Positions 42,719-50,957 of a DNA stretch of 56,321 nt are shown piece after piece (position 1 is the first letter of the stretch; the number at the start of each line of letters is the position of its first letter). The DNA comes from an uncultured Acetobacteraceae bacterium (lineage in GTDB: Bacteria > Pseudomonadota > Alphaproteobacteria > Acetobacterales > Acetobacteraceae), in contig CAIXDS010000156.1 in the NCBI GenBank assembly GCA_903918195.1, positions 1 through 56,321 on the forward strand. Reading direction: 5' to 3'. The notes under the pieces are model-generated. The model searched no databases and was not told the origin of the DNA. It saw nothing but the letters and a program-made list of their open reading frames with translations. The position numbers and the translations under genes were made by a program.

Positions 42719-44053
42719 ATGTCCTACGCGCCCGCCGCATCACTGCCGGCCGTCACCGGGGTGCGGCAACGAACGCCGCTCAACCGCCAGCAGATCATCG
42801 GCTTCTGGGCCGCCTGGGCTGGCTGGATGCTCGACGGCATGGATTCGGTGATCTACGCCCTGGTGCTGAGTCCGGCGCTGACCGAGCTGCTGCCGAAATC
42901 CGGCATGGCGGCGACGGCGGCAAATGTCGGCCAGGTGGGCTCGATCATGTTCGCGCTGTTCCTGATCGGCTGGGGCATGTCGTTCATCTGGGGCCCGATC
43001 GCCGACCGGTTCGGCCGCACCAAGGCGCTGGCGGCGACGGTGCTGGTCTACGCGGTGTTTACCGGGGCGGCGGCCTTCGCGCAGGATATCTGGCAGCTCG
43101 CGGCCTTCCGCTTCCTCGCCGGCGTGGGGGTGGGCGGCGAGTGGGCGATGGCCGGCACCTACGTCGCCGAGGCCTGGCCGGAAGACCGCCGCAAGATGGG
43201 CGCGGGCTATCTCCAGACCGGCTACTATTTCGGCTTCTTCGTGGCCGCCACGCTCAATTACACGATCGGCGCAACCTATGGCTGGCGCGCCATGTTCCTC
43301 TGCGGACTGGTCCCGGTGGTGGTGTCGATCATCACGGTGCTCAAGGTGAAGGAACCGGAGCGCTGGGAGCGCAAGCGCCATGAGGAGAAGCTGATCCCGG
43401 CCAGCCAGCGCCGTGGCCCGCTCGCGCAGATTTTCCGCCCGCCCTATCTCGGCCGCACCGTGGTGATGTCGGCGCTGCTGGCCGTGGCCGTGATCGGGCT
43501 GTGGGCGGGCGCGGTGTATGAACCGACCGCCCTCATCACGCTCGCCAAGGCGCAGGGCATGGACGCCGCCGCGGCCGCGCACATGGCCTCCTACGGCACC
43601 GCCCTGCTGTCGATCGGCACCATCCTCGGCTGTCTTGCATTGCCATTGCTCGCCGAGAGGATCGGACGCCGGCCGACGCTCGCCATTTACTTCGCCGGCA
43701 TGGCACTGAGCATTGTGCTCGCGTTCGGCTGGGCTTTCTACCTGCCGCCCGGCACGGCGCTGCCGGTGTTCATGGTCGTGCTGTTCTTCCTGGGCATCGC
43801 CGGCGGCAATTTCGCCGTGTTCAGCCTGTGGCTGCCGGAACTGTTCGGCACCGAGGTGCGCGCCTCGGCCTTCGCCTTCTGCACCTCGGTCGGGCGGTTC
43901 GTCGGCGCCGGCGTGAACTTCGCGCTCGCCGGCGCGGTGAAGTCGATGGGCACGCTTGGCACGCCGGTCGCGTTCACCGCGATCGCCTTCGGCATCGGCC
44001 TGCTGATCATCCCGTTCGCCCGCGAGACGCGCGGCAAACCCCTGCCGGACTGA
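42719..44053 (+). CDS. MFS metabolite:H+ symporter
   Basis: A 444-residue major facilitator with twelve predicted TM helices. The sugar/acid symporter signature GPIADRFGRTKALAATVLVY sits in loop 2-3, and RFLAGVGVGGEWAMAGTYVA in TM4-5 is typical of the AAHS/ShiA-like branch; GNFAVFSLWLPELFGTEVRA is late in the chain. The substrate is likely a small carboxylate or aromatic acid but cannot be fixed. ATG 42719 follows AAGGAAA by several bases; the longer frame from 42578 reads as noncoding. It converges with the DUF2892 gene across a perfect hairpin. Confidence 0.9.
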   Translation: MSYAPAASLPAVTGVRQRTPLNRQQIIGFWAAWAGWMLDGMDSVIYALVLSPALTELLPKSGMAATAANVGQVGSIMFALFLIGWGMSFIWGPIADRFGRTKALAATVLVYAVFTGAAAFAQDIWQLAAFRFLAGVGVGGEWAMAGTYVAEAWPEDRRKMGAGYLQTGYYFGFFVAATLNYTIGATYGWRAMFLCGLVPVVVSIITVLKVKEPERWERKRHEEKLIPASQRRGPLAQIFRPPYLGRTVVMSALLAVAVIGLWAGAVYEPTALITLAKAQGMDAAAAAHMASYGTALLSIGTILGCLALPLLAERIGRRPTLAIYFAGMALSIVLAFGWAFYLPPGTALPVFMVVLFFLGIAGGNFAVFSLWLPELFGTEVRASAFAFCTSVGRFVGAGVNFALAGAVKSMGTLGTPVAFTAIAFGIGLLIIPFARETRGKPLPD

Positions 44054-44098
44054 GCCTGTGGGGAAACGGCGTCCGGCATGATCGGCGGCGGCGCGGCT

Positions 44099-44136
44099 TC
44101 GGGGTCCGGTGACGCGCCAGCGTTACCGGACCCCGA
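44099..44136. terminator. Perfect 17-pair hairpin between convergent genes
   Basis: TCGGGGTCCGGTGACGC (44099-44115) pairs with GCGTTACCGGACCCCGA (44120-44136) around a GCCA loop, with one G-U wobble. It lies between the MFS stop at 44053 and the DUF2892 stop at 44148 and could act for both strands. No long U-run follows on either side, so it is an atypical or bidirectional terminator. Confidence 0.6.
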
Positions 44137-44147
44137 CGCTGCGCGCT

Positions 44148-44339
44148 TCAGACCCGGCAGGTCCGGATGCCGAGCAGCGTGTAGAGCGGACAGAAACGGA
44201 TGCCAGCTGTCAGCAGCGGCACCAGGCCAATCAGGCCGAACCACCGCGCGTTGCCGTCCAGAACGACGACCAGCGACAGCAGGCCCAGGCCGACGAGCAC
44301 ACGGATAATACGGTCCGCAGTTCCGACATTCGGAGTCAT
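44148..44339 (-). CDS. DUF2892 membrane protein
   Basis: A 63-residue protein matching the DUF2892/YgaP membrane domain: MTPNVGTADRIIRVLVGLGL at the start and VPLLTAGIRFCPLYTLLGI near the end, with two TM helices. In relatives this domain is found alone or fused to rhodanese. AGGAG lies six bases upstream of the ATG at 44339. It follows the AhpD-like gene by 30 bases and is probably co-transcribed under the FNR-type box. Exact role unknown. Confidence 0.88.
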   Translation of the reverse strand: MTPNVGTADRIIRVLVGLGLLSLVVVLDGNARWFGLIGLVPLLTAGIRFCPLYTLLGIRTCRV

Positions 44340-44369
44340 GGCAGTCTCCTGTTGAATGGAGGGGGACGC

Positions 44370-44732
44370 TCAGGCGGCGACCGGTCGGGCCTTGGCAGCA
44401 AACTGGTCATACGCTTCGACGGCCTGGGCCGCATACATGACCGCCGGTCCGGCCCCCATGTAAATCGCCATGCCCATCGTTTCCATGACCTCGTCGCGGG
44501 TGGCGCCATGGCGCACCGCGGCCTCCGCATGGAAGGCGACGCAGGCGTCGCACCGCGTGGCGACCGCGATCCCGAGCGCGACCAGTTCCTTGGTCTTGGT
44601 GTCCAGCGCGCGGGCCTCCAGCGCCGCCCGCGCGAGGGCGGAAAAGCTCTTCATCACGTCCGGCGCGCCGCCGCGCAATTCCTTCAGCGGCGCCGAGAGG
44701 CTTGCCGCCAGTTCCGGCCAGTTTCTGTGCAT
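44370..44732 (-). CDS. Carboxymuconolactone decarboxylase/AhpD-like protein
   Basis: A 120-residue CMD-family protein. The active site is TKELVALGIAVATRCDACVA, giving E49, C61 and C64, with H68 next; this is the AhpD-type redox pair. It may act in alkylhydroperoxide or thiol redox reactions; substrate unknown. The ATG at 44732 was chosen over 44801: family homology begins here and GGGAAG lies upstream. Upstream of the gene a perfect TTGAT-N4-ATCAA box is centred about 67 bases before the start. Confidence 0.88.
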   Translation of the reverse strand: MHRNWPELAASLSAPLKELRGGAPDVMKSFSALARAALEARALDTKTKELVALGIAVATRCDACVAFHAEAAVRHGATRDEVMETMGMAIYMGAGPAVMYAAQAVEAYDQFAAKARPVAA

Positions 44733-44792
44733 CGCCCGATCTTCCCACACCTGTCTCTTTTCGAACCTTGTGCGGATTATGCGGAGGCCGCG

Positions 44793-44806
44793 TTGATCCA
44801 TATCAA
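44793..44806 (-). promoter_or_regulatory. FNR/CRP-type box TTGATCCATATCAA
   Basis: The 14-base sequence matches the FNR consensus TTGAT-N4-ATCAA exactly. It lies upstream of the AhpD-like/DUF2892 pair (minus strand) and about 300 bases from petA (plus strand). A -10-like CATAAT occurs at 44781-44776, 11 bases away, closer than the classical class II spacing, so the promoter architecture is uncertain. Suggests control by an FNR-family regulator. Confidence 0.75.
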
Positions 44807-44932
44807 TTGAGGAAATAAGAAAACGATTGCACGTCGAAGACCAGGAAGCGGCGGGTCCGGCCGGCATGGCCGGTGACGCGGTCTTCATCGGTGTTCCTTG
44901 GGATGATGCCGGGCCGAAGGGGCGCCGGCACA

Positions 44933-44962
44933 TTGTGATATATCTTATTGTGCGATATATCA
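44933..44962 (+). promoter_or_regulatory. Promoter overlapped by a perfect palindromic operator upstream of the Rieske gene
   Basis: TGATATATC (44936-44944) and GATATATCA (44954-44962) are perfect reverse complements with a nine-base spacer TTATTGTGC. A -35-like TTGTGA (44933-44938) and a -10-like TATATC (44956-44961) are 17 bases apart within it. Such an arrangement is typical of repression; the adjacent PadR-family gene is the natural candidate regulator. Starts 146 bases before the ATG at 45108. Confidence 0.6.
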
Positions 44963-45107
44963 TGCCCGGTCAGCAGCGCAAGCGGGCCGTTCGCCGGTCC
45001 GTGCCACCAGCCGCGCTGCTGCCTGCGCGCCCTTGCCACCGCATGGCGCGCACCGCGGGCACAGGCTTCACCGCCTGTCCGACCCTCTGAAATTCATGGA
45101 GCGACTC

Positions 45108-45668
45108 ATGACCGCGACCCCTGCCACCCTCGGCCCCGATGCGGAAAGCCATCCCTCACGCCGCGACTTCCTCTCGCTGACGGCTGCTGCCGCCGCCGCG
45201 GTTGGCGCTGGCACCATCGCCTGGCCGCTGATCGACAGCATGAACCCGTCCGGCGATGTGCTCGCAATGTCATCGATGGAGGTGGACCTGACCCCGGTCG
45301 CCCTCGGCCAGGGCATTATCGTCCTGTGGCGCGGCCAGCCGGTGTTCATCCGCCACCGCACCGAGGCCGAAATCCAGCTTGCCAGGGACGTCGTCGTCGC
45401 CGACCTGCGCGATCCGGCGACCGATGCCGACCGGGTGAAGCCCGGCCACGAGCAATGGCTGGTGGTCAGCGCCATCTGCACCCATCTCGGCTGCGTGCCG
45501 GGCGGCAGCAAGTCGAACCAGCCGCGCGGCGAGTTCGGCGGCTGGTTCTGCCCCTGCCATGGCAGCCAGTACGATACCGCTGCCCGCATTCGGAAAGGGC
45601 CGGCGCCGCGCAACCTGCCGCTGGTGCCCTACGCGTTCCAGACCGACACCAAGATCATCATCGGCTGA
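45108..45668 (+). CDS. petA: Rieske iron-sulfur protein (PetA-like)
   Basis: A 186-residue Rieske [2Fe-2S] protein. The signal region [20 protein letters not shown] is a Tat-type sequence that also serves as a membrane anchor. The cluster ligands are in CTHLGC (C124, H126, C129) and CPCHGS (C148, C150, H151). Standard bc1 Rieske length. No cytochrome b or c1 gene is next to it, unlike the usual petABC. GGAG lies six bases before the ATG at 45108, so the frame open from 45033 was shortened. Its partner complex must be encoded elsewhere, or it works with the bd/other chain; unknown. Confidence 0.92.
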   Translation: MTATPATLGPDAESHPSRRDFLSLTAAAAAAVGAGTIAWPLIDSMNPSGDVLAMSSMEVDLTPVALGQGIIVLWRGQPVFIRHRTEAEIQLARDVVVADLRDPATDADRVKPGHEQWLVVSAICTHLGCVPGGSKSNQPRGEFGGWFCPCHGSQYDTAARIRKGPAPRNLPLVPYAFQTDTKIIIG

Positions 45669-45710
45669 CCGCCGCTTCTCGCCTATACGCTGCGCGACAG
45701 GTCCGCCGGA

Positions 45711-46298
45711 ATGGGGGAGACATCGATGTCGCGACGAGATGTGCCGGAAACCTTGAATGGGCCGACGAGTTGGGACTGCTTCGGCTGCGGGCGCCGGGGC
45801 TGTGGCCGCGGCCCCGGCGCGGGCGGCGGCGGCCGTGGCCGCGGGCGCATGTTCGACAACGGCGATCTGCGCCTGGTGGTCATGCAGCTGCTGTCGGAGC
45901 GCCCGCGCCACGGCTACGAGATCATCAAGGCGCTGGAGGAGCGGGTGGGCGGCGGCTACAGCCCCAGCCCCGGCGTGGTCTACCCCACGCTGACTCTGCT
46001 CGAGGAACTGGGGCATGCCTCGGTGACCGATGAGCGCGCCGGCCGCCGGCTGTACACCCTGACCCAGGACGGGCATGCAGCGCTGGCGGTGAACCAGCCC
46101 GCGATCGATGCGATTTTCGCCCGGCTGGAGAGCGGGGCGGCCGCGCGCAGCGGGCCGCCGCCGCAGGTGGTTCGGGCGATGGAAAACCTGACCGCTTCGG
46201 TTCGGCTGCGGTTGCAAGGACAACCGGCCGACGAGGCGCTGACCCGCGCCATTGCCGCGGCCGTCGATGCCGCGGCGCGGGCGGTTGAGGACATCTGA
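45711..46298 (+). CDS. PadR-family transcriptional regulator with Cys-rich N-terminus
   Basis: A 195-residue regulator. The winged-helix PadR core runs from about residue 47 (MFDNGDLRLVVMQLLSERPR, HGYEIIKALEERVGG, SPGVVYPTLTLLEELG and RRLYTLTQDG). The first 45 residues are unusual: a CFGCGRRGCGRGPG segment with three Cys followed by a Gly/Arg stretch, suggesting metal or heme sensing. It follows the Rieske gene by 42 bases, and the nearby palindrome upstream of petA may be its operator. The nominal start is ATG 45711; an ATG at 45726 is possible. Confidence 0.82.
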   Translation: MGETSMSRRDVPETLNGPTSWDCFGCGRRGCGRGPGAGGGGRGRGRMFDNGDLRLVVMQLLSERPRHGYEIIKALEERVGGGYSPSPGVVYPTLTLLEELGHASVTDERAGRRLYTLTQDGHAALAVNQPAIDAIFARLESGAAARSGPPPQVVRAMENLTASVRLRLQGQPADEALTRAIAAAVDAAARAVEDI

Positions 46299-46342
46299 CG
46301 GCGCCGCTCGTCACCTCCCGTCTACCGCATACATAAGCAAAA

Positions 46343-46359
46343 TCGATCGAACAGATCGA
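46343..46359 (+). promoter_or_regulatory. Inverted repeat upstream of the YeiH-like gene
   Basis: TCGATC (46343-46348) and GATCGA (46354-46359) form a perfect six-base dyad with the spacer GAACA, 66 bases before the start at 46425. It could be a target of the LysR regulator encoded downstream or of the PadR protein; neither is shown. Confidence 0.4.
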
Positions 46360-46424
46360 AAGCATGCGTTGGATTTTTGCGAGCGCTCGCCGGATCGTCC
46401 GGACCTGCCCCCAGGAGCGCCCGC

Positions 46425-47474
46425 ATGTCCGAGCCGATTGCCCTCGCCGTTGCCCTTCCCGGGCGGCCACCTCCGGTGCCGGTTTGGGCGCACAGCCCGC
46501 TCCCCGGCCTGCTGCTGACCTGCACCATCGCCGGCGCGGCCTATGCGCTGCGGCAGATCCCCGGGGTGGGCAGCTTCAGCCCGATGATCATCGCCATCCT
46601 GCTCGGCACCGCGCTGCACAACACCATCGGCACGCCGGCGCGCGCCAGGGCCGGCGTGGTGTTCAGCCTCAGGCGGCTGTTGCGGCTGGCGATCATTCTG
46701 CTCGGGCTGCAGTTGACCACCCAGCAGGTGGCCGCGGTCGGCGGCACCGGCATGGCGATCATCGCCGGCACGCTGCTCGCCACCTTCCTGGTCACCAAGG
46801 CGCTGGGACGGCTGTTCGGCGTCGAGCGGCGGCTGGCCGAGCTGATCGCCGCCGGCACCTCGATCTGCGGCGCCTCGGCGGTGATCGCGACCAACTCGGT
46901 CACCCGCGCGCCGGACGAGGACGTGGCCTATGCGGTGGCCAGCGTGACCGTGTTCGGCTCGCTGTCGATGTTTATCTATCCCGCCTTGCCCGGCCTGCTG
47001 CATCTGGACGCGCATCATTTCGGGCTGTGGAGCGGCGCCTCCATCCACGAAATCGCCCAGGTAGTGGCGGCCACCTTCCAGGACGGGCGCGAGGCCGGCG
47101 AGTTCGGCACCATCGCCAAGCTCTCCCGGGTGATGCTGCTGGCGCCGCTGGTGCTCGGCCTCGGGGTGCTCGCCACCTGGCATCCCTCGCCGCATGACCA
47201 TGGCCGGGTCCAGGCGCGGGCGCCGATGCCGTGGTTCGTGTTCGGCTTCATCGCCCTGATCGGGGTGAACAGCCTCGGCGTGGTGCCGCTGGAGGCCAAA
47301 CACATGCTGGTGCCGGCGACCACCTTCCTGCTCACCGTCGCGCTGGCGGCGATGGGGCTGGAGACCGACATCCGCAAGCTGAAGGCCAGGGGCCTGCGTC
47401 CGCTGGCGCTGGGCGCGGCGTCCTGGCTGTTCATCTCCGGCTTCAGCCTGGCGCTGATCGAGCTGGTGTATTGA
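46425..47474 (+). CDS. YeiH-family putative sulfate exporter
   Basis: A 349-residue polytopic inner-membrane protein (about ten TM segments) of the YeiH/UPF0324 family. Visible motifs include [60 protein letters not shown] and [19 protein letters not shown]. Members are annotated as sulfate or organosulfur exporters, but evidence is limited. GGAG lies seven bases before the ATG at 46425. A LysR gene follows at 47482 in the same direction. Confidence 0.9.
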   Translation: MSEPIALAVALPGRPPPVPVWAHSPLPGLLLTCTIAGAAYALRQIPGVGSFSPMIIAILLGTALHNTIGTPARARAGVVFSLRRLLRLAIILLGLQLTTQQVAAVGGTGMAIIAGTLLATFLVTKALGRLFGVERRLAELIAAGTSICGASAVIATNSVTRAPDEDVAYAVASVTVFGSLSMFIYPALPGLLHLDAHHFGLWSGASIHEIAQVVAATFQDGREAGEFGTIAKLSRVMLLAPLVLGLGVLATWHPSPHDHGRVQARAPMPWFVFGFIALIGVNSLGVVPLEAKHMLVPATTFLLTVALAAMGLETDIRKLKARGLRPLALGAASWLFISGFSLALIELVY

Positions 47475-47481
47475 TGCGGCG

Positions 47482-48369
47482 ATGACCCTGGACCAGCTGC
47501 GCATCTTCGTCGCCGTCGCCGAGCGCCTGCACGTGACCCATGCGGCGGCGGCGCTGAATATGACGCAGTCGGCGGCAAGTGCGGCGATCGCGGCGCTGGA
47601 GACCGGGCTGGCGACAAAATTGTTCGACCGGGTCGGCCGCGGCATCGCGCTGACCCAGGCCGGGCGTCTGCTGCTGCCGGAGGCGAAGGCGGTGCTGACC
47701 CGGCTGACCCAGGCCGAGCAGGCGCTGGACGATTTGCACGGCTTGCGGCGCGGCCACCTCAGCCTGCATGCCAGCCAGACCATCGCCGGCTACTGGCTGC
47801 CGCCGCTGATGCACCGGTTCCGCGCCGCCTGGCCGCTGGTCGCGCTGTCCCTGGTCATTGGCAACACCGCCCAGGTGGCGTGCGCCGTGCTGGAGGGTGA
47901 CGCCGATCTCGGCTTCGTCGAGGGCGATGTGGATGATCCTTTGCTGGCCCGTATTCCGGTGGCCACCGACCGGCTGGTGCTGGTAGTCGGCGCGGGCCAT
48001 CCATGGGCGGGGCACACGCACTTGGCGGCGGGCGACCTGACCGGAACGGGCTGGGTACTGCGCGAGCGCGGCTCCGGGACGCGGCAGGTCTTCGAGGATG
48101 CGCTGGCCGGATTCGGGGTCGATCCGGCACGTCTCGATGTGCGCATGGAACTGCCATCGAACGAGGCGGTGCGCGCGGCGGTGGAGGCGGGCGCCGGAGC
48201 GACCGTCATTTCGCGGCTGGTGGCGGCGGCGGGAATCGCGTCGGGCTCGCTGGTGGAGCTGCCGCTGGCATTCGCCGAACGCTGCTTCACCGTGCTGCGC
48301 CACGGCGACCGTCATCGGTCGCGGGCGGAGGCTGCCTTGCTGGAGCTGATCCGGGCGCCGGGCGAATGA
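47482..48369 (+). CDS. LysR-family transcriptional regulator
   Basis: A 295-residue LysR regulator. The N-terminal winged helix (MTLDQLRIFVAVAERLHVTH, AAAALNMTQSAASAAIAALE) and the substrate-binding domain after about residue 90 are standard. It starts 7 bases after the yeiH-like stop, in the same direction, whereas in many relatives the LysR gene is divergent, so here the two are likely co-transcribed. It resembles YeiE/CbbR-type regulators. The ligand cannot be named. Confidence 0.9.
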   Translation: MTLDQLRIFVAVAERLHVTHAAAALNMTQSAASAAIAALETGLATKLFDRVGRGIALTQAGRLLLPEAKAVLTRLTQAEQALDDLHGLRRGHLSLHASQTIAGYWLPPLMHRFRAAWPLVALSLVIGNTAQVACAVLEGDADLGFVEGDVDDPLLARIPVATDRLVLVVGAGHPWAGHTHLAAGDLTGTGWVLRERGSGTRQVFEDALAGFGVDPARLDVRMELPSNEAVRAAVEAGAGATVISRLVAAAGIASGSLVELPLAFAERCFTVLRHGDRHRSRAEAALLELIRAPGE

Positions 48370-48396
48370 CGCCCGGCAGCCCGGCCGGCGGCTGCG

Positions 48397-48798
48397 TTAA
48401 GGGGCGCGGGGGGGAGCTATCACCCGGATGATCGTGAAGCCGCCGCCCTCGCCGCGGCCACCGTCCTTGCCGCCGCGCTCGCTGAGATTGGCGCCCGCGC
48501 GGGAGCCCGGCTCGGCCAGCACCAACCCGCGCGCGGCGGCGCGTTGCGCCAGCTCGGCCCGCTTCTGCGTCCAAAGCTGTTGCCGCTGTTCCGGGGTGGC
48601 CTCCCGTATCTGGCGGCGGAAGCTGGCGCGCTCCTCCCGCGTCATCAGCTCGCGCCCGCTGACCGTGCGGCCGTTGCTGGCCGCCTGATTGGTTGCGGCT
48701 GCCGGCTGCGCCGGGGCCTGCTGGGCCAGCGCCGGGGCGGCCAGGACCAGGCACAGAGCCAGAGCGGGAGCAGCGGCGAAGGTCTGAAGATGGTTCAT
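48397..48798 (-). CDS. Small exported protein with Spy/CpxP-like helical region
   Basis: A 133-residue protein with a signal peptide (ALALCLVLAAPALAQQ). The mature part is Ala/Gln-rich, then GRELMTREERASFRRQIREA and TPEQRQQLWTQKRAELAQRA, a charged helical pattern reminiscent of Spy/CpxP-like periplasmic chaperones; the tail is Gly-rich (GGKDGGRGEGGGF). GGAGG lies five bases before the ATG at 48798, which favours it over 48810. Resemblance is tentative, and no close family is recognised. Confidence 0.6.
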   Translation of the reverse strand: MNHLQTFAAAPALALCLVLAAPALAQQAPAQPAAATNQAASNGRTVSGRELMTREERASFRRQIREATPEQRQQLWTQKRAELAQRAAARGLVLAEPGSRAGANLSERGGKDGGRGEGGGFTIIRVIAPPRAP

Positions 48799-49110
48799 CA
48801 TATCCTCCATGGTGTCATGTCACGAGCCGATCGCAATATAGACGATTAACGGCCCCGAATGGACGCCCTCATCCCCCTGTTGCGCACATCAGTGAATTCG
48901 AATCGATGACAACAATATCGCTGTTTCCCGCCGCCCGCGCAATCTGCACCATGTGCGCGGTGCCGCCACGCTCGCCGCCCGCCAGTTTAACGCATCCCGC
49001 GGCATCGGCAGGCACCTGACAGATGATATCGCGGCCGGGGGCGCCAGGAGCGAGCCCACGCAGTTTCAGTCCTTACTTCATGCAGCGCAGATGGCCTGCC
49101 CGGTCGCCGG
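48799..49110. other. Gap between the small exported protein and the HAD gene
   Basis: About 312 bases without a supported gene. On the minus strand a stretch reads CQVPADAAGCVKLAGGERGG and onward, ending at a stop near 48887, without an ATG, GTG or TTG start with a ribosome site. It may be a gene remnant. No terminator or promoter was recognised. Confidence 0.35.
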
Positions 49111-49866
49111 TTACCCGGAGGCGGCCAACCAACGGGCCAGGGCGGCCAAGGTGACCATAGCTTCGTCCGCCCCGGCGCCGGCAAGATGAGCATAGGGCTC
49201 CAGCGTGTCGCCAAGATGGCTCATCACCGCGAGGGCGCCCGGGAAATTCTGGTCATCGGTATAGACGCCGGGCGTAACCACGGTCGGCACGCCGGCACCC
49301 AGGGCCGCCGCCAGACCATTGGCCGAATCCTCGAAGGCGACGCAGCGCGCCGCCGGCAACGCCAGACGTTGCAGCACGAGGCGGTAGATATCCGGCGCCG
49401 GCTTCTTCGCGGCCACCATATCGCCAGCGCCGATCACCGCGAACGCGTCCAGCCCCGCCTGGCCGAGCGTGGCCCGCAGCAGCGATTCGACATTGGCCAG
49501 GCTGGTGGTGGTCGCGATCGCCAGCACAACGCCCTGCCGTCGCGCCTCGGCGATCAGCCGCCCGACCCCGGGGCGGAGCCGGGCGGCGCCGGCATCCACC
49601 AGCGCCGTGTAGCGATCCGTCTTGGCGGCGTGCAGCGCGGCAATACGTCCGGCCGCGCCGGCGGCGGCCGGCGGATCAAACGCATCAAGGTAATAGCGGA
49701 GCCGCTCCTTCCCGCCAGAAACGTCCAGCAGTTTCCTGTACAGCGCCTGATCCCAGTGCCAGGGCAGCCCGGCGGCGGCGAAGGTCTCGTTGAACGCCTG
49801 CCGGTGCAGTTCCTCGGTTTCCGAGATCGTGCCGTCGACATCGAAGATCAGGGCGGCCGGCGTCAT
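49111..49866 (-). CDS. HAD-family hydrolase, CbbY/beta-phosphoglucomutase-like
   Basis: A 251-residue HAD phosphatase of the CbbY/Gph type. Motif I is FDVDGTISETEELHR with D9 and D11, motif II is VVLAIATTTSLANVE, motif III is KKPAPDIY, and motif IV is CVAFEDSANGLAAA. A helical cap sits between motifs I and II. It probably dephosphorylates a sugar phosphate such as xylulose-1,5-bisphosphate or phosphoglycolate; the exact substrate is unknown. The ATG at 49866 overlaps the acyl-CoA thioesterase stop by four bases. Confidence 0.9.
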   Translation of the reverse strand: MTPAALIFDVDGTISETEELHRQAFNETFAAAGLPWHWDQALYRKLLDVSGGKERLRYYLDAFDPPAAAGAAGRIAALHAAKTDRYTALVDAGAARLRPGVGRLIAEARRQGVVLAIATTTSLANVESLLRATLGQAGLDAFAVIGAGDMVAAKKPAPDIYRLVLQRLALPAARCVAFEDSANGLAAALGAGVPTVVTPGVYTDDQNFPGALAVMSHLGDTLEPYAHLAGAGADEAMVTLAALARWLAASG

Positions 49867-50309
49867 TTTGTCGGTTCCCCGGCTGGCAGATGGCCCGCCG
49901 CCTGGCGCGGCACGGGGCGCGACTGGCCCGTCTCGTCCAGCGCGACATAGGTGAAATCCGCGGAGGTGACCTTGATGCGGTCGCCAATGCGCTGGCGCAG
50001 AACCCAGGCCTCGATCCGCAATGTCAGCGACGTCCGGCCGATGCGCACCAGCTCGGTGTGGCAGCACACCACGTCACCCACCTTCACAGGAAGGTGAAAC
50101 GCCATGTCGGTCACCGCGACCGTGGCGACGCGTCCGTTTGCCATGCGCGTCGCGGTGATGCCGCCGGCCACATCCATCATCGACATGATCCAGCCGCCGA
50201 AGATGTCGCCGGCCGGGTTGGTGTCGGCGGGCATCGCCAGCATCCGTACCGACAGCTCGCCCGTGGGCTCCTCCAGCAGCGCGTCCGGCGCCGGGGTCCG
50301 TTCTACCAT
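49863..50309 (-). CDS. Acyl-CoA thioesterase, hotdog fold (YciA-like)
   Basis: A 148-residue hotdog-fold thioesterase. The typical segment MPADTNPAGDIFGGWIMSMM carries the Asn/Asp catalytic region, and LPVKVGDVVCCHTELVRIGR follows. It hydrolyses acyl-CoA to free acid and CoA. GAGAGG lies six bases before the ATG at 50309. The next minus-strand gene starts at 50868 with its stop about 76 bases upstream. Coupled by ATGA to the HAD gene. Confidence 0.9.
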   Translation of the reverse strand: MVERTPAPDALLEEPTGELSVRMLAMPADTNPAGDIFGGWIMSMMDVAGGITATRMANGRVATVAVTDMAFHLPVKVGDVVCCHTELVRIGRTSLTLRIEAWVLRQRIGDRIKVTSADFTYVALDETGQSRPVPRQAAGHLPAGEPTK

Positions 50310-50385
50310 CGTCAGCCTCTCATGTTGGTGCGAACGACACCGTAGAGCATCGGCCGGACCGCGGTGCACCCGTTTCCGGCGGCAA

Positions 50386-50868
50386 TCACCAGGCGAACAG
50401 ATCGACGCCGTGGCTGCCGGCAACGGCCCCGGCCACGGTAACCAGGCCCAGCGTCAGAAGACCCCAATGGAGCCGTTCCACGAGACGATACGTCGCCTCT
50501 GGCGAAGCGGCCGCCCGGCGCGCCAGCAGCCGCTCCAGGAACAGCGGCTCCAGCACGAAGAGCATCAGCGTGAAGATGCACCACGTGAGCACCATGGCGT
50601 GCATCCACCAGAAATCAGCCGAGGCAAACCGGTCCCACGCCTGCATCCGCCACGCCATGTAGAAGCCGCTGGCCCCGGCAAGCACGGTCGTGACCCGCGC
50701 CTGCCGGGCAAAGCGCGCCTCCAGGTCATGAAACACCGTGAAGCGCCGGGCGGGCGGATACGAACGCCGGATGGACGGCAGCAGAACCGTGGTGACCATG
50801 CCCACGCCGCCGATCCAGAGAACGACCGCGAGAACATGCAAGGCGCGGGCGATGGCGAAGTCCGGCAT
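50386..50868 (-). CDS. CopD/DUF2269-like integral membrane protein
   Basis: A 160-residue membrane protein with four predicted TM helices: LHVLAVVLWIGGVGMVTTVL near the start, and VTTVLAGASGFYMAWRMQAW, MHAMVLTWCIFTLMLFVLEP and LLTLGLVTVAGAVAGSHGV. The opening H in ALHVLAVVLWIGG and later His (WMHAM) resemble the CopD/DUF2269 helix pattern; copper or heme binding is possible. The ATG at 50868 was chosen because upstream coding does not match. Divergent from nnrS with about 190 bases between. Confidence 0.72.
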   Translation of the reverse strand: MPDFAIARALHVLAVVLWIGGVGMVTTVLLPSIRRSYPPARRFTVFHDLEARFARQARVTTVLAGASGFYMAWRMQAWDRFASADFWWMHAMVLTWCIFTLMLFVLEPLFLERLLARRAAASPEATYRLVERLHWGLLTLGLVTVAGAVAGSHGVDLFAW

Positions 50869-50957
50869 TGTCCGTGGTTCCCATACCGGTGACGCCGCGC
50901 AGCGCGGCAAGAGAATATCGTTCCCAGTGCCGGCCCTTGAGTGCATGCCAGAAAGTG

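Noticed and set aside
44827..45090. A plus-strand 87-codon gene upstream of petA.
   Set aside because: It spans the promoter/operator palindrome, has no ribosome site and ends in Arg/Pro/Ala-rich sequence with no family resemblance.
48887..49060. Minus-strand open stretch reading CQVPADAAGCVKLAGGERGG and onward.
   Set aside because: No start codon with a ribosome site, and an in-frame stop lies upstream; at most a gene remnant.
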